The notes beneath the pieces are model-generated. The model did no database searches. It worked only from the letters and a program-made list of their open reading frames with translations, and was not told the DNA's origin. This document shows, in pieces, positions 41,062-53,012 of a DNA stretch of 64,000 nt; positions within the stretch are counted from its first letter, which is position 1; each line of letters starts with the position of its first letter. The stretch lies in the NCBI GenBank assembly GCA_039621445.1, contig CP154956.1, positions 31,903,437-31,967,436 on the forward strand. The letters run 5' to 3'. Source of the DNA: Euglena gracilis. Its lineage: Eukaryota > Euglenida > Euglenophyceae > Euglenales. A program made the translations under genes and the position numbers.

Positions 41062-43688
41062 GTAGGGGGGGGGGTCGCTGAGCTCTTATCCCTTTATGGG
41101 TAAGAGCGAAGCTTACCCCTGGGGGAAAACCCCCCCCGAACCCCCCCCCCTCCCCCCCCCCCTCGGGGCCACCTCGGGAACCGGCGGATTATCACCATGA
41201 TCCCGGCCCCGTTCCCGAAATTTTTTTTTTCAGTCACGAGCGACTGGATTCCTAGTTTCCGAATCACCTGGGTTTGACCCCCAACTCCCCGCCAGGCCCG
41301 AGTTATTCACGCGCGAAGGGGTCCAAACTGGGTAGGATTCGCCAACCCCCCCTGGATAAGCCCCCCCCCCTTTGGACGGCCAAAAAATGTCAATTTTCAA
41401 AATATCTCCAAAATGAAGCCAAACCAAAGGAAATGTCCGGAGACCTAATTTGAAGCCCTTGGAACGCCCTATCTACCGGTATTTTGATTTCCCCGCAACT
41501 CCCCGCCTAGCCCGAGATACGGCCGTTTTCGGCGCAGACGGCCGTTTTGTACACTTTTCCCTCTGTTCGACTTAGCCGTTTTCGGGGGGTGGGGGGTCAA
41601 AAAATCGATGTTTTCAAAATTTCTCGAAAATGATGCAAAATCAAAGGAAATGTCCAGAGACCTAAATTGAAGCCCTTGGAACGCTCTATGTACTGTGATT
41701 TTGGTTTCCCCGCAACTCACCGCCCAGCCCGAGATACGGCCGTTTTTTGGCCAATTTGGGCCATTTCAAGCCATTTTGTACACTTTTCGACTTGGCCGTT
41801 TTCGGCCAAAAAGTCGAAAAAAATCGAAAAATTTTTTTTCGCCCGAAACGATGTTTTTTGGCCTCCCGGACCCGGAGAAACCGTTTTCGAGCCGAAAACG
41901 AGCGTTTTTCGACCCGCCGGGGCCCCGTTTTGGGCCGCCGACCCATTGACTTTGGGTCAAAACCGGGTCAAAAAAGTCGAAAAAAATCGAAAAATTTTTT
42001 TTTGCCCAAAACGATGTTTTTTGGCCTCCCGGACCCGGAAAAACTGTTTTTGAGCCGAAAATGAGCGTTTTTCGACCCGCCAGCGCCCCGTTTTGGGCCG
42101 CCAACCCATTGACTTCGGGCCAAAACCGGGTCAAAAAAGTCGAAAAAAATCGAAAAAAAAATTTTTTTTGCCCGAAACGATGTTTTTTGGCCTCCTTGAC
42201 CCGGAAAAGGGGTTTTCGAGCCGAAAATGGGCGTTTTTCGACCATAATGGCCATCATGGCCTGTGATGGCCATGATGCGCATCATGACCGGTGATGCCAA
42301 TCATGGGTCATAATGTGCATGATGACCCATGATGACCATCATGGGCAATGATGGCCATCATGACCAATGATGGCCATCATGACCAATGATGGCCATCATG
42401 ACCAATGATGGCCATCATGACCAATGATGGCCATCATGACCAATGATGGCCATCATGACCAATGATGGCCATCATGACCAATGATGGCCATCAGGACCAA
42501 TGATGGCCATCAGGACCAATGATGGCCATCAGGACCAATGATGGCCATCAGGACCAATGATGGCCATCAGGACCAATGATGGCCATCATGACCAATGATG
42601 GCCATCATGACCAATGATGGCCATCATGACCCCTGAGGCCCATCATGACCAATGATGGCCATCATGACCAATGATGGCCATCATGGCTAATGATGGCCAT
42701 TATGACCCCTGACGCCCATCATGACCAATGATGGCCATCAGGACCAATGATGGCCATCAGGACCAATGATGGCCATCAGGACCAATGATGGCCATCATGA
42801 CCAATGATGGCCATCATGACCAATGATGGCCATCATGACCAATGATGGCCATGATGGCCATCATGACCAATGATGGCCATCATGACCAATGATGGCCATC
42901 ATGACCAATGATGGCCAGCATGCCCAATGATGGGAATCATGACCCCTGATGGCCATCATGACCAATGATGGCCATCAGGACCAATGATGGCCATCAGGAC
43001 CAATGATGGCCATCAGGACCAATGATGGCCATCAGGACCAATGATGGCCATCAGGACCAATGATGGCCATCATGACCCATGATGCCCATCATGACCAATG
43101 ATGGCCATGACGACCAATGATGGCCATCATGACCAATGATGGCCATCATGACCCATGATGGCCATCATGACCCATGATGCCCATCATGACCAATGATGGC
43201 CATCATGGCCCATGATGGCCATCATGGGCCATGATGGCCATCATTGGTCATGATGGCCATCATGGGTCAACCAATGATGGCCATCATGGCCCATGATGGC
43301 CATTATGGCCAATGATGGCCATCATGACCAATGTCAACCGGGTCTAAAAAGTCGAAAAAAATGGAAAAAAATTTTTTTGCCCGAAACGATGTTTTTTGGC
43401 CTTTTGAAAACGCAAAAACTGTTTTTGAGCCGAAAATGAGCGTTTTTCGAACCGCCAGCGCCCCGTTTTGGGCCGTCAACACATTGATTTTGGGTCAAAC
43501 GCGGTCAAAAAAGTCGAAAAAAATCGAAAAAAATTTTGGGCCCGAAACGATTCGCTGGGACGCCGGGCCGCCGGCCGGCCCGCCGGCCCGCCGCTGGCCG
43601 GGCCGGGCTGGGCCGCCGGGCCGGGCCGGGCCGGACCGTCGGTGGTGGGGCGCGCTTATCAAGAGCTCAGCACTATTCAAAACCTGGT
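41062..43688. mobile_element. Satellite-bearing repeat element, copy B (inverted relative to copy A)
   Basis: Read on the minus strand, this repeats copy A block by block. Its left edge carries TGAGCTCTTATCCCTTTATG and its right edge AGAGCTCAGCACTATTCAAA. It is twice as long as A for two reasons. A ~160-bp unit (GTCGAAAAAAATCGAAAAA...GAGCGTTTTTCGACC) is repeated about three times at 41800-42245 and about 1.3 times at 43336-43550, while A has one. And the 19-bp array is about 1.1 kb instead of 0.4 kb. A GC-only CCGGCCGG block lies at 43560-43640. No open reading frame resembles a transposase. Confidence 0.88.
42241..43334. repeat. 19-bp minisatellite, consensus ATGACCAATGATGGCCATC
   Basis: About 57 tandem units with scattered CAGGACC and GACCCCTGA variants. 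It is the reverse complement of the array in copy A. It interrupts the ~160-bp unit series of copy B. Confidence 0.97.
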
Positions 43689-43699
43689 CCCGACCACCC

Positions 43700-44165
43700 C
43701 CCCCCCCTGGGGGGGTAAGGTGTAGGGGGGGGTCCGGACCACCCCTCCCCCCTAGATTTTTGGAGGGGGGGTCCCGACCCCCCCACCCCCCCCTCCTTGA
43801 CAGGTGCCAAAAATAGCAGAAATTTTTCTTCCGGCGCTGCGCGCCGGAAAATGAGCAAAAAAAACACCCCTTTTGCTGACTTTTGGCCATATTGCTCATT
43901 TTTTGATGTGTTGGTGTTTTCCCCCCAAAACATGTTCAAAAAAATTCAAAAAATGAGCATTTTTGGATCGATTTTCAAAGAAAAATCAGGGTTTTTTGAC
44001 CGATTCCGACCCGATTTCCGGCCCTTTGCCCGTCCATGAAATTGAAAAAATTTCGGCCCCCCCTCAGTTTCGAGGTAGGAGGGGGGGGTCCGACCCACCC
44101 CCCCCCCCCTCCGTGTCGGGAGGGGGGGGGTCCGCCCCCCCCCCCCCCCCTCAAGGCTTCCCATC
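43700..44165. mobile_element. G-tract segment with GGCGCTGCGCGCC hairpin
   Basis: C/G tracts at 43698-43800 and 44085-44150 bound an AT-rich interior containing CCGGCGCTGCGCGCCGG at about 43831. It has the same layout as the other hairpin-bearing G-tract segments. It abuts the right end of element B. The downstream end is at CTCAAGGCTTCCC. Confidence 0.45.
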
Positions 44166-44479
44166 CATCCCTGTTTCCCCCCGTCCTCTGCAACGTGGCA
44201 CACGTCTACTGCAGGACACAATCATCCACACACGTCTGCCAAACCGCCCGTGAGCTCACAGGCGCCTGGCTGCAGTGGCCGTCCCCTCCGCTGTGCCCAC
44301 CAAAGGGCGGGGCAGGGCCGCACTAGAGCCCCGCCACTCCCCCCCCCCCTGCCCCGCCCCGCCCCTCGCCGGGCGGGCGTGGCGGGGGGCGGTCGACGGT
44401 GGGCCCCCCTCCGCTTCGGTCGGATCGCTGGCACTGCCCCCCCCCCAGCCCCGTCGTGCCCCGGCCCCAAGTGGCGCTC

Positions 44480-44905
44480 ATCAGCGCCGCGGGGCTCCGT
44501 GGGCCGGGGTGGCCAACTCCCCCCTGGCAGGGGCCGACGCTCCCGTCACATGCCTGGTCGCTGCGGCAGACAAAGTCTTGCTTGGGAGGATTCCGTCGCT
44601 TCCTTTGCGGCGTCACGTGGGCGTATCATGTCAAAGTTGGCCTTCAGAGAAATGCAATGAACGGGTATTTTGTTTTCTCCTGCATTTTTTTTGATGGTTC
44701 CGAAGCTTGCTTTGGTGCAGCTCCGTTTCAATCCATTGCGTACGTGAGATTCTGAATTTAAAACACAGCCCAGATAGCTGCAAAATGGTTTTCTGCCGTT
44801 TTCGGCGCAAGTCGGCTTTATTTTTGTTTCAGCAGGGAAGGGGCTAAGGCGGTCCACGCACCGAACCCAACCCTGCACCGAACCCGCCCCGTCGCCCACC
44901 TCGTG
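44480..44905 (+). CDS. Possible exons of an unrecognised gene
   Basis: Two frames have coding flavour. About 44505-44620 reads VANSPLAGADAPVTCLVAAA, then DKVLLGRIPSLPLRR. About 44836-44905, after a TTTTGTTTCAG acceptor, reads REGAKAVHAPNPTLHRTRPV, then AHLVLC. No family is recognised and no joining is proposed. Confidence 0.25.
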
Positions 44906-45132
44906 CTCTGCTCATGCCCCGTCCTCCCCTCCCCCGCCAGCGATGACCCTCAATGATGGGGCCGGAGGCGCCCCAGGGGCCCCGAGGGGGTCGGGTGCCC
45001 GGCAGCCACGCCATCCCTGCGCTTCGCCTCCGCCCCGTCCCGAACCCCCCTCAGGTGTGTCGGCCCACGTGTGTCCTGGGTGGTCATACAGCCCCCCTCC
45101 CAATGGCGAAGAAACGTTTCCCAATTTGATGT

Positions 45133-45625
45133 CTAGCATGGAAGGGTACACATCTCCGGCATTAAGTAACACATGGCGGAAGGATTGTATCGGCACCATT
45201 CGGTGGTGGCCATTTGTGTGACGCCGTTCGGCCAAGCTGGACCAAACTTCATTTCAGCGGACCGCCGACAGGTGGAGACTGCCCACCGCTGGCTGCTACC
45301 TACCGGGTAGACCTGACACCCAAAACCAGCATAACACCCCCCTTTTGATGTATCTGTGACAATGAGGTCTGTGACCCACAACCCGCTCACTCATGGTTTT
45401 TGGCAGTGGTTGGTTCTCGAGGACACAAAATAACGCAGTGCTTGATGCTTTGTGCTGCCGAAAGTTTGGAATTTTGACAGGGCCCCGTTGAAACTTTTTG
45501 ATTTTTAGCGAAGTCCTAATTTTTTGGCACACACGCTCCCGTTGTTGTACAATCACGGAACTGGCAAACCCCTGATAATTGACTCCAAGCTGGGGGTTGG
45601 CCAGCAGGTTAGTGGCTGACAAGGG
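45133..45625 (-). pseudogene. Possible retroelement remnant on the minus strand
   Basis: Two minus-strand frames read NLLANPQLGVNYQGFASSVI, and further on SGLWVTDLIVTDTSKGGCYA then GFGCQVYP. The D-x-S-x-G-G-x-G-x-G pattern and the preceding LGV-x-Y-x-GF resemble the reverse transcriptase tail and RNase H start of retroelements. A frame change lies between them. It is decayed and the family is not identified. Confidence 0.3.
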
Positions 45626-45644
45626 GGAGAGGAGGTTCCATGGA

Positions 45645-45645
45645 A

Positions 45646-45682
<37 letters not shown>

Positions 45683-46439
45683 ATATACTATATATATACT
45701 ATATATATGTATACACACACATGTATATATATACATATATACATGTATATATATACAGATATATACATATATGTAATATATGGCAAGACTAACTCACCGC
45801 CCCCCTCCCCCCCCGGGCGGGGTCCCAGTGGTTGTACCTACCGGGGACTTCGGCCGCCCAAGGTGAAACTACTTGGAGCCCCCCCATATTTTCCCAGGGA
45901 AATCCGGGCCCGGGCAAAAAAAAATTTGGAGATGGGGTCGGTTTTGGGGTTCATTTCCGGAATAGGGTTAGGGTTAGGATTTGGAATAGGGTTAGGGTTC
46001 GGAAATAGGGTTAGGGTTCGGGGGACTTGGGCCGTTCGGCCGAATTTTGGCCCAATTCAGGCCAAATTTTAGTCCAATTTCAGGTGTACTTTCTCGTCCG
46101 ATTTCGGCCTGACTTTTTTCCGAAATCACAACCCTAACCCTAATCCCAAATCCTAACCCCAACCCTAACCCTGCCCCCAAAATCAGCGGAAATATGACGC
46201 GTTGGGGCGAAACATCTAAATTGTGAAGTTGGTGAAAGAAGCGGGACCCCCACCCCCCAGGTTAAACCACCGGGCCTAACTTATAGACGGGTGTTAGGTG
46301 TACAAGTTAGGCCTAAAGTTAGGCCGAATTCGTAACCCTAACCCTACTCCATCATTAACACAAAAAAAATTGACCCCCCTCCCAACTATAGGGCCCCCCC
46401 TGGGGGCCCTATAGTTGGGGGGCTTGGCACTCATGCCAT

Positions 46440-46470
<31 letters not shown>

Positions 46471-46835
46471 CATGTATACATATATATACATATATATGGC
46501 TGCCATATATATACACATATATATACATATATAAATATACATATATATACAGCAAGCTACTATTTGGCCCCCCCTGGGGGGGGGGGGGGCGAAGTAGTAG
46601 CTCCAGGGGGTCAAAATAGTTTTTTTGTGTTAATGATGGAATAGGGTTAGGTGCGACTTAGGGTTTGGGTTAGCCTAATTTATAGACGGGCGTTAGGAGT
46701 ACAAGTTAGGCCTAACCTCAGGCCTAACTTGCGCACCTAATCCTACTCCATCATTAACGCAAAAAAGTTTTACTGCCCCTGCTACCACTTGGCCCCCTCG
46801 GGGGGGGGGGGGGCAAGTAGTAGCTTGCTGCCATA
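45645..46835. repeat. Microsatellites and telomere-like composite repeat
   Basis: (GT)n/(TA)n lies at 45645-45780. TTAGGG-type repeats (GGGTTAGGGTTAGG) lie at 45963-46020 and inverted (CCCTAACCCTAA) at 46130-46175. Two inverted relatives at 46265-46375 and 46617-46770 share GACGGG(T/C)GTTAGG, TACAAGTTAGGCCTAA and the ATGATGGA(A/G)TAGG block. (CA)/(TA) runs lie at 46440-46550. G-tract hairpins occur at 46395-46432 (CCAACTATAGGGCCCCCC with its inverse), 46560-46610 and 46780-46825. Confidence 0.75.
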
Positions 46836-46848
46836 TTTTCATATATGC

Positions 46849-46852
<4 letters not shown>

Positions 46853-46879
<27 letters not shown>

Positions 46880-47262
46880 TGTATGTATGTATGTATGTAT
46901 GTATGTATGTATGTATGTATGTATGTATGTATGTATGTATGTATGTATGTATGTATGTATGTATGTATGCATGCATGCATGTATGTATGTATGTATGTAT
47001 GTATGTATGTATGTATGTATGTATGTATGTATGTATGTATGTATGTATGTATGTATGTATGTATGTATGTATGTATGTATATATGTATGTATGTATGTAT
47101 GTATGCATGTATGTATGTATGTATGTATGTAGGTATGTATGTAGGTAGGTATGTATGTATGTATGTATGTATGTATGTATGTATGTATGTATGTATGTAT
47201 GTATGTATGTATGTATGTATGTATGTATGTATGTATGTATGTATGTATGTATGTATGTATGT
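46853..47262. repeat. (ATGT)n microsatellite, long
   Basis: About 100 ATGT units with rare interruptions, including ATGC at about 46967-46980. Poly-MYVC and poly-IHTY frames here are artefacts. Confidence 0.98.
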
Positions 47263-47370
47263 CTGTGTCTGTCTGTCTGTCTATGTGTGTGTCTGATGTC
47301 TCTGTAAGGTGTCTCTGTCTCTATGTATATGCTTATATTATTATATAGATATCCCTAATACATAGACTCA

Positions 47371-47630
47371 TACAGACAGACATACAGACATACAGACATA
47401 CATACATACATACAGACATACATACAGACAGACAGACACACATACCGACATACATACATACATACATACAGACATACAGACATACATACAGACAGACATA
47501 CAGACATACGACAGACACATACAGACATACAGCATACATACATACATACATACATACATACATACATACATACATACATACATACATACATACATACATA
47601 CATACATACATACATACATACATACATACA

Positions 47631-47662
<32 letters not shown>
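47371..47662. repeat. (ACAT)n microsatellite, inverted to the preceding array
   Basis: (ACAT)n with ACAG variants is the reverse complement of the array at 46853-47262, with about 110 bases between them. The two could fold into a very long hairpin. Confidence 0.95.
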
Positions 47663-47666
<4 letters not shown>

Positions 47667-47943
47667 TAAAGCAGACACCAAGTCTCTTCCTGGGAAAGAG
47701 AGTGCATGAATTTAGGATATTGTTCACGTGCCTTGATAATTTGTTTGTGCTCTGCCTCGTTTTTTCCCCCTAGTAAATGCATCTGTGGGTTTTTTTTTCT
47801 CCCACAGGGAGGAGCCAACTCCATTTCTTTCGGGTGGTTTCATTCCTCGCTCTTCTGCACAGGGGGTTGATGCTATTTAATATGGAATCCGCAGAGAACC
47901 TAGGACAGCCACATATGGGGGTAGAAGTGTTTGCCCCAAAAGC

Positions 47944-48092
47944 GTGCACACACACACACACACACATCCGCACGCATCTGCACCAAAGCACACACACACA
48001 CACATGTACACACGCGCACACGCGCGCGCGCACACACACACACGTGTGCCCAGGCATGCAAGCGCGCACGCGCAAAAATGCACGCACGCGGG

Positions 48093-48135
<43 letters not shown>

Positions 48136-48152
48136 ACATAAACACACACACA
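47944..48152. repeat. (CA)n/(CG) microsatellite
   Basis: CA-rich repeat with GCGCGC interruptions. It contains no gene. Confidence 0.95.
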
Positions 48153-48974
48153 GTGGAAGACACCTTTATTTGAAAGCTCTGCACATATGCGTTGTTTCCG
48201 AAGTCTCTTTCCGAAGCAAAAGCTGACACGCCACTCCCCTGCAAATGTCGGTGGTGTTTCTTCTCGCTTCGACCTGCTCTGGCAGGTGCCAGCCACACCC
48301 CCCCGGATGGCATGGTTGCACCAGGGTGGGCGGGGTGCAGTGCGGGATGGCATAGGATTGCTCTTGGTGTCCACCACGCAGGGAGGGGCCTCCACCTCCT
48401 CCCCTCTTTCCCCTCAGGGTGATCGCCTGGTATGTCGCTCTCCCGCCGTCAGTCGTTGATCGCGGTCGCTCCCAATTAGGTTGCCCCCTCCCCAGGGTTT
48501 CATATGAGTAGGGTGTGTTGGTTTTATGTTGTGGAGGCCATCCTGGACCGGAGGAGGTCTGGGCCAAACCATTGGTGAGCCGTACGAAGGGTTCAGCCGT
48601 GAGAGGTTGGGTTGGCGTGAGCCGTGAGAGGCTGGTCTGATCGGCTCCCGGACCGTTTTAGAAAATGTCCACCCTGCGTACACGGGAGGTATTTCAGAAG
48701 TTTGCAGGAATGGGGGGTTTCTCAAATAGAAATTTCCGAAGCCATTGGAGAATGCCCCACAAAGGCAGGCTCTTGCGCGCACGTCCACGCATACACACGC
48801 CAAAACGGCGGGATGTTTGTTGAAACCAGATGTGTTCTTTGTTGGTTTCCAGCCCCTGCCTCCCGCCCAGCAGCACCATTCCTTTTTTTCCCCTCGACTT
48901 GTTGCTGGGCCCGGAGGTCATTTTATTAGTCCGCCCCACGTCATTCTCCGCAAGCCCTGTTCTCCCTTTCGTAG

Positions 48975-50484
48975 GTGTTCCAACCACCTCCTCCGTGCCA
49001 CGCCACCCCACGGAAGCCTCCGCCCACCGGCCGGGAACGGAGCCCCGGTCTGTTCCCTCACTGCACGGTGGCGCCGGTGTGGTCTGTCGTGACGTCTTTT
49101 TCACTTTTCTCCGTTGGGTTCTTTCGGGGCTTTCTTTCCCTTTCTTTCCCTCTCAAACCCCGGCAAACCTCTCGCTGTCGCGCCAAGGCGTTGCCGGAAG
49201 GTTGAAGGGACCCCTCCGGCTGGACTTAGACAGACGGGGGCACTTTGCATTTTTGGTGGTTTAGTGCACACGTTCTTCTTTGACCAAATGCTATCATTTT
49301 ACGGGTGGGACAAGTGGGAGCACGTACCTCCGACCTCCACCACTCAGGATTATACTGCAACCTCCCACCTCCAGGATTTTTTGATGTTCTGATTTTTCTG
49401 TTTTTTTTGGGGGGGGGGGGCGGTTCACCAACTCCGACGACCAGAAAAGGCAGCGAGGTTTTGGCGGAATGCAGCTGGGTTTTTTAGAATGTGGCGGTGT
49501 TGGTGGAATGCAGCGAGTGTAGTGTGGAGTGCAAGGACGAACCCTCGTCCAGTGAATACCTTGTCCCAGCCGACGTCCCCCCTGTGCAGTGGCGCTCAGT
49601 GAATGCGCAGGTGCACATTCACCCCCCCCTACCTTGGTTGTTTCCTGAGCAGGGACTTTCTTAAGTCAGAGGGTACCCTACCCCCGGGGGGGGGGGTCCA
49701 GCCAGCCAGCAGCTCAAATCCAGCCAGCAGCCCAGATTCGGGCTGGGAGCCCCCCCTGGGGGGGTCGAGTGAAATAAAGTTGGGTCCAGCCCAGCCGGAG
49801 GCCGGGCCAGCCGGCCGAAGGCCGAGCCAGCTGGCCGCAGACTGGCCAGCCAACTGGGCTGCCCAGCTCACCTATCCCTGCATTTTTTCCCCTTGTCACA
49901 GCTTCCTCCATCACAGCCCCCCAGCCTTGATCTAGCTCCATCCATCAAAATGTCGAGAAGGTAAAAACATTTTAAAATTTTTTGTTTCTTATCGACCTAG
50001 CCCAGCCCAGCCCCCTCCAGCCCCGGACCTGGCTGGCTGGACCCCTCCCCCGGTCCAGCCAGCAGCTCATTTCCAGCCAGCAGCCTTTTTTCCAGCCAGA
50101 GGCTGGACCCCCCCCGGGGGGGGTCCTTAAGAAAACCCCTGTTCCTGAGGTTTTTGGAATGTATTGTGGCTTCCGGGGTGGATGTGGGAAGAGGGTGCGG
50201 TGGTCAATATGGTTATGTGGAGGGGAGGTTCTGTGCCCTGTGTTGGAAACAGGGCATGGGGGGGGGGGAGCGATGGTGTGTGGTTGGTTGGTGCGCACCT
50301 GGAGTGTGCGTTCAGAGAGTGGCGGTGATTTTGACTTCCTCTCATGGAATTTTGTTGGTCCTACAGCATTTGTAAACACAAATTTCCGTGGGGTTGCGTG
50401 GTGCTTTGGGATGACAGGGAGGATTATGCCAAAATGCATCCAAATCACCACCACACATGGTACTTTTTCCACGCCGTTTTTTAA
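48975..50484 (+). CDS. Unrecognised cysteine-rich protein, 3' exons
   Basis: Exons 48975-49076 and 49488-49610 join in phase 0. The second follows a good acceptor (GGGTTTTTTAG) and ends at CAG/GTGCAC. It encodes NVAVLVECSECSVECKDE, then SSSEYLVPADVPPVQWRSVN, with a C-x2-C-x3-C cluster that could bind metal. A terminal exon 50367-50484 follows CCTACAG. It encodes FPWGCVVLWDDREDY, then HPNHHHTWYFFHAVF and stop TAA. Its phase (one base before the first full codon) does not match the 49610 donor, so an intermediate exon or other donor is needed. No family is recognised. A MITE occupies the last intron. A 52-codon ATG frame at 48665 might be an upstream exon. Confidence 0.5.
49642..50149. mobile_element. 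hAT-type MITE with 8-bp target duplication, GTCCAGCCAGCAGC interior
   Basis: The element spans 49650-50141 (492 bp). The left end is CAGGGACTTTCTTAAG. The right end, read inverted, is CAGGGGTTTTCTTAAG (14 of 16 match). The flanks TTCCTGAG at 49642-49649 and 50142-50149 are identical. The interior has G/C tracts and many CCAGCCAGCAG repeats arranged roughly as a palindrome. No coding capacity. It lies in the last intron of the cysteine-rich protein gene. Confidence 0.88.
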
Positions 50485-50534
50485 AACATTCTCCCCATTG
50501 TTCATCACACAAACAACTGTTTTCCATATTAAGA

Positions 50535-50775
50535 GTAACCCCCCCTCAATAGAAGCCCCCCCCCCCGTGAATGGTTGCCTACCCCAATAGAAGCTCCTCC
50601 TCGGATTTTGGCCATTGGTCCAAATCGAAGCCCCCCTTTACACACAGTGTACAAGGGAAGGTGAGAAACACACCCCGAATAGAAGCCCTCCCCCTCGGTC
50701 TTCGACCAACGGTCCGAATAGAAATGCGGGGGCTTCTATTCAGAGCAGGTTTCCCTGTTACCCTGTGAAGAAAGT
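50535..50775. mobile_element. G-tract segment with AATAGAAGCCCC motifs
   Basis: It starts GAGTAACCCCCCCTCAATAG. The motif (C)AATAGAAGCC is repeated at 50549, 50585, 50622 (variant) and 50677, and is inverted (GGCTTCTATT) at 50730. It resembles the element at 29.5-29.9 kb in both end and motif. It follows the stop codon at 50484. Confidence 0.5.
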
Positions 50776-50779
50776 GACC

Positions 50780-52290
50780 CCCCCCTGCCCAACAAAACTC
50801 ATACACACGTTCCACATAAGGCACGGGACCAAGTCCTTGGCGAAAGCCCCAGAACTGCAAAATGCATGACACGTAACAAAAACCAGAAAACGAGGGCGTA
50901 TGCATGCATTGGTTGTGGTAACTTTAAACAGCTCAGTTTCGTGGTGCGTACGCCCAATGCGGAAGCGGGGAGGGAACGGATCCATTTGGAATGTGCACAT
51001 GCGCATTCGGGTTTTGGAATTTTGTGGATGCGCATTTAAAACTGCCACAATTTTGTGATTTGATGAGACAGTGCATTCCCGGCCCATCAAAACGGGTCCA
51101 TTCAGCAGAAGCCTTTTTCCATTGTCGGAACCCCCTGGTGCCCCCCATAGACAAGTTTTAATTCTTGTCCAGACACCCTTGGGCAGCTGCACGGTATCGG
51201 AGGCGCAAAAATGGGGCCAAGGATGAACAAAAATGGGTTGGAAAGGGGGCAGCCCAGCTTATATTTCAGGTCAAAATCATCTATTTTCCCGGCAGTTTTG
51301 GGGACGTTTTGCTGTTCCGATTTCTTCTCTGACTGGTTTGGCTGCAAGTTGGGCCCATTCCCAGCTGTGGGACCCCCTTGGCAGCTGTTTCCACCCAGCC
51401 CAAATTTTCCAGCGTTTAAGGTGGACCCCCACCTATTGTCATTGACCAACACCCTGCTTCGGGTTTGGGGCATTGCCAATCGGATGGTGAAGCTTAAATT
51501 TAAAGAATTTCCCCAACCTGAATACACAATGCTTGCAGCAGACCAGTGTTGTTGATATTTTTTTTTGATTTGACAACCTTCTGAACAAATAATTCAGGGG
51601 GAATGCAGTTAATACAGTCGATTAAAGGTACCTCGCAAATTAGTTTAGTGCAAAACAGCAAACCACCGATCCAAAAAAATGTGCGGGGGTTCTTGCACAT
51701 GTGATTCTTGACACAAGGCAGAAACCTCAAGGATATCCCCGAACAGCAACACATAAAATCATTTCGAGACAAATATTATTGTTTATATTCCTTTTTTTTA
51801 ATGGCAGTGGCTCTTGCCAATAGACAAACCCCACATCGGCAAAAACAGGGGGAGGCGGATGGGCCGCTGCCAGCCTTATATAGATTTGCTCCCCTCCCTC
51901 TCCCTCTCTTATCCTCCGCCTCCGCCTGCAGCGCTGCGCCATACCTTGGGTCTGTCCCACCCCCTCCTCCCACCACCGTGTACAACGCTACGGCCCCGCT
52001 GTGCTTTGGACTACCACTGCTTGCGGTGTGTCGCTGTTCTGGCCTTTTTCTGGATTCATAATGACCACGTTCTGAGGTGCCTCTTTGGAGGAGTTGTACC
52101 ACAGTTCATATTTTTTCCCCTGAAAAGTGCATAAAAGTGGAGGTTTCTCCACCCCAACGAAAGTAATTTTGGTATTGATTTCGTTGTTTGCTTTTGAGAA
52201 AAGCAAACAAACCCCAAGAATAACTCAAGCATCAAAGGCGGCATTTGGTGTGTTGCTGGTCTTCAGCCGGGTTCTATTTGGTTTTCTTTC
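50780..52290. other. No gene recognised
   Basis: Mixed-composition sequence without coding exons I could support. The 52.29 kb acceptor (TTGGTTTTCTTTCAG) ends it. Confidence 0.3.
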
Positions 52291-52292
52291 AG

Positions 52293-52528
<236 letters not shown>

Positions 52529-53012
52529 CTTTCTGCGTGCATCGTCCATTCTTACCCCAACCATACAATCACGTAATCACTGGCTGACTCCTCTCCAGGC
52601 GCGCCAAATCTATTTTGGGATATTATTTGGGCAACGTTTTCAAAATCAGAAATCAGCCCAAGAAGATATTTGCCGGGTCTCCACTGTATTTTTTGTATTT
52701 TCGGGCTAATCAATTTATCTGGTGTTTTGGTTGTTTCTTTTTTTGCCTTGTTCTCTTCGCTTTCGCCACCATATGGGGGAGGTTATCATTTGGGCTGCCA
52801 ATATTTTTGGGCAGCCGAGTCTATCTCAGGGGAGGGGGAGAAGAATCTTTTTGAAGTTATTTTTTGAAGGGTTTATTTGGCTTGACGGGGTATGGGGGCT
52901 TAACATTTCAGAAATTGTTTTTAACTGATAATTACCGTAAATTGCAGGTGTGCAATTTGTAAATCACGCGAAATTTGCAATGCTGGTTATTTCGGCCTTC
53001 CATTACGTGCGA

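Noticed and set aside
46853-48150. Long MYVC, IHTY and HTHT frames
   Set aside because: Translations of microsatellites on both strands.
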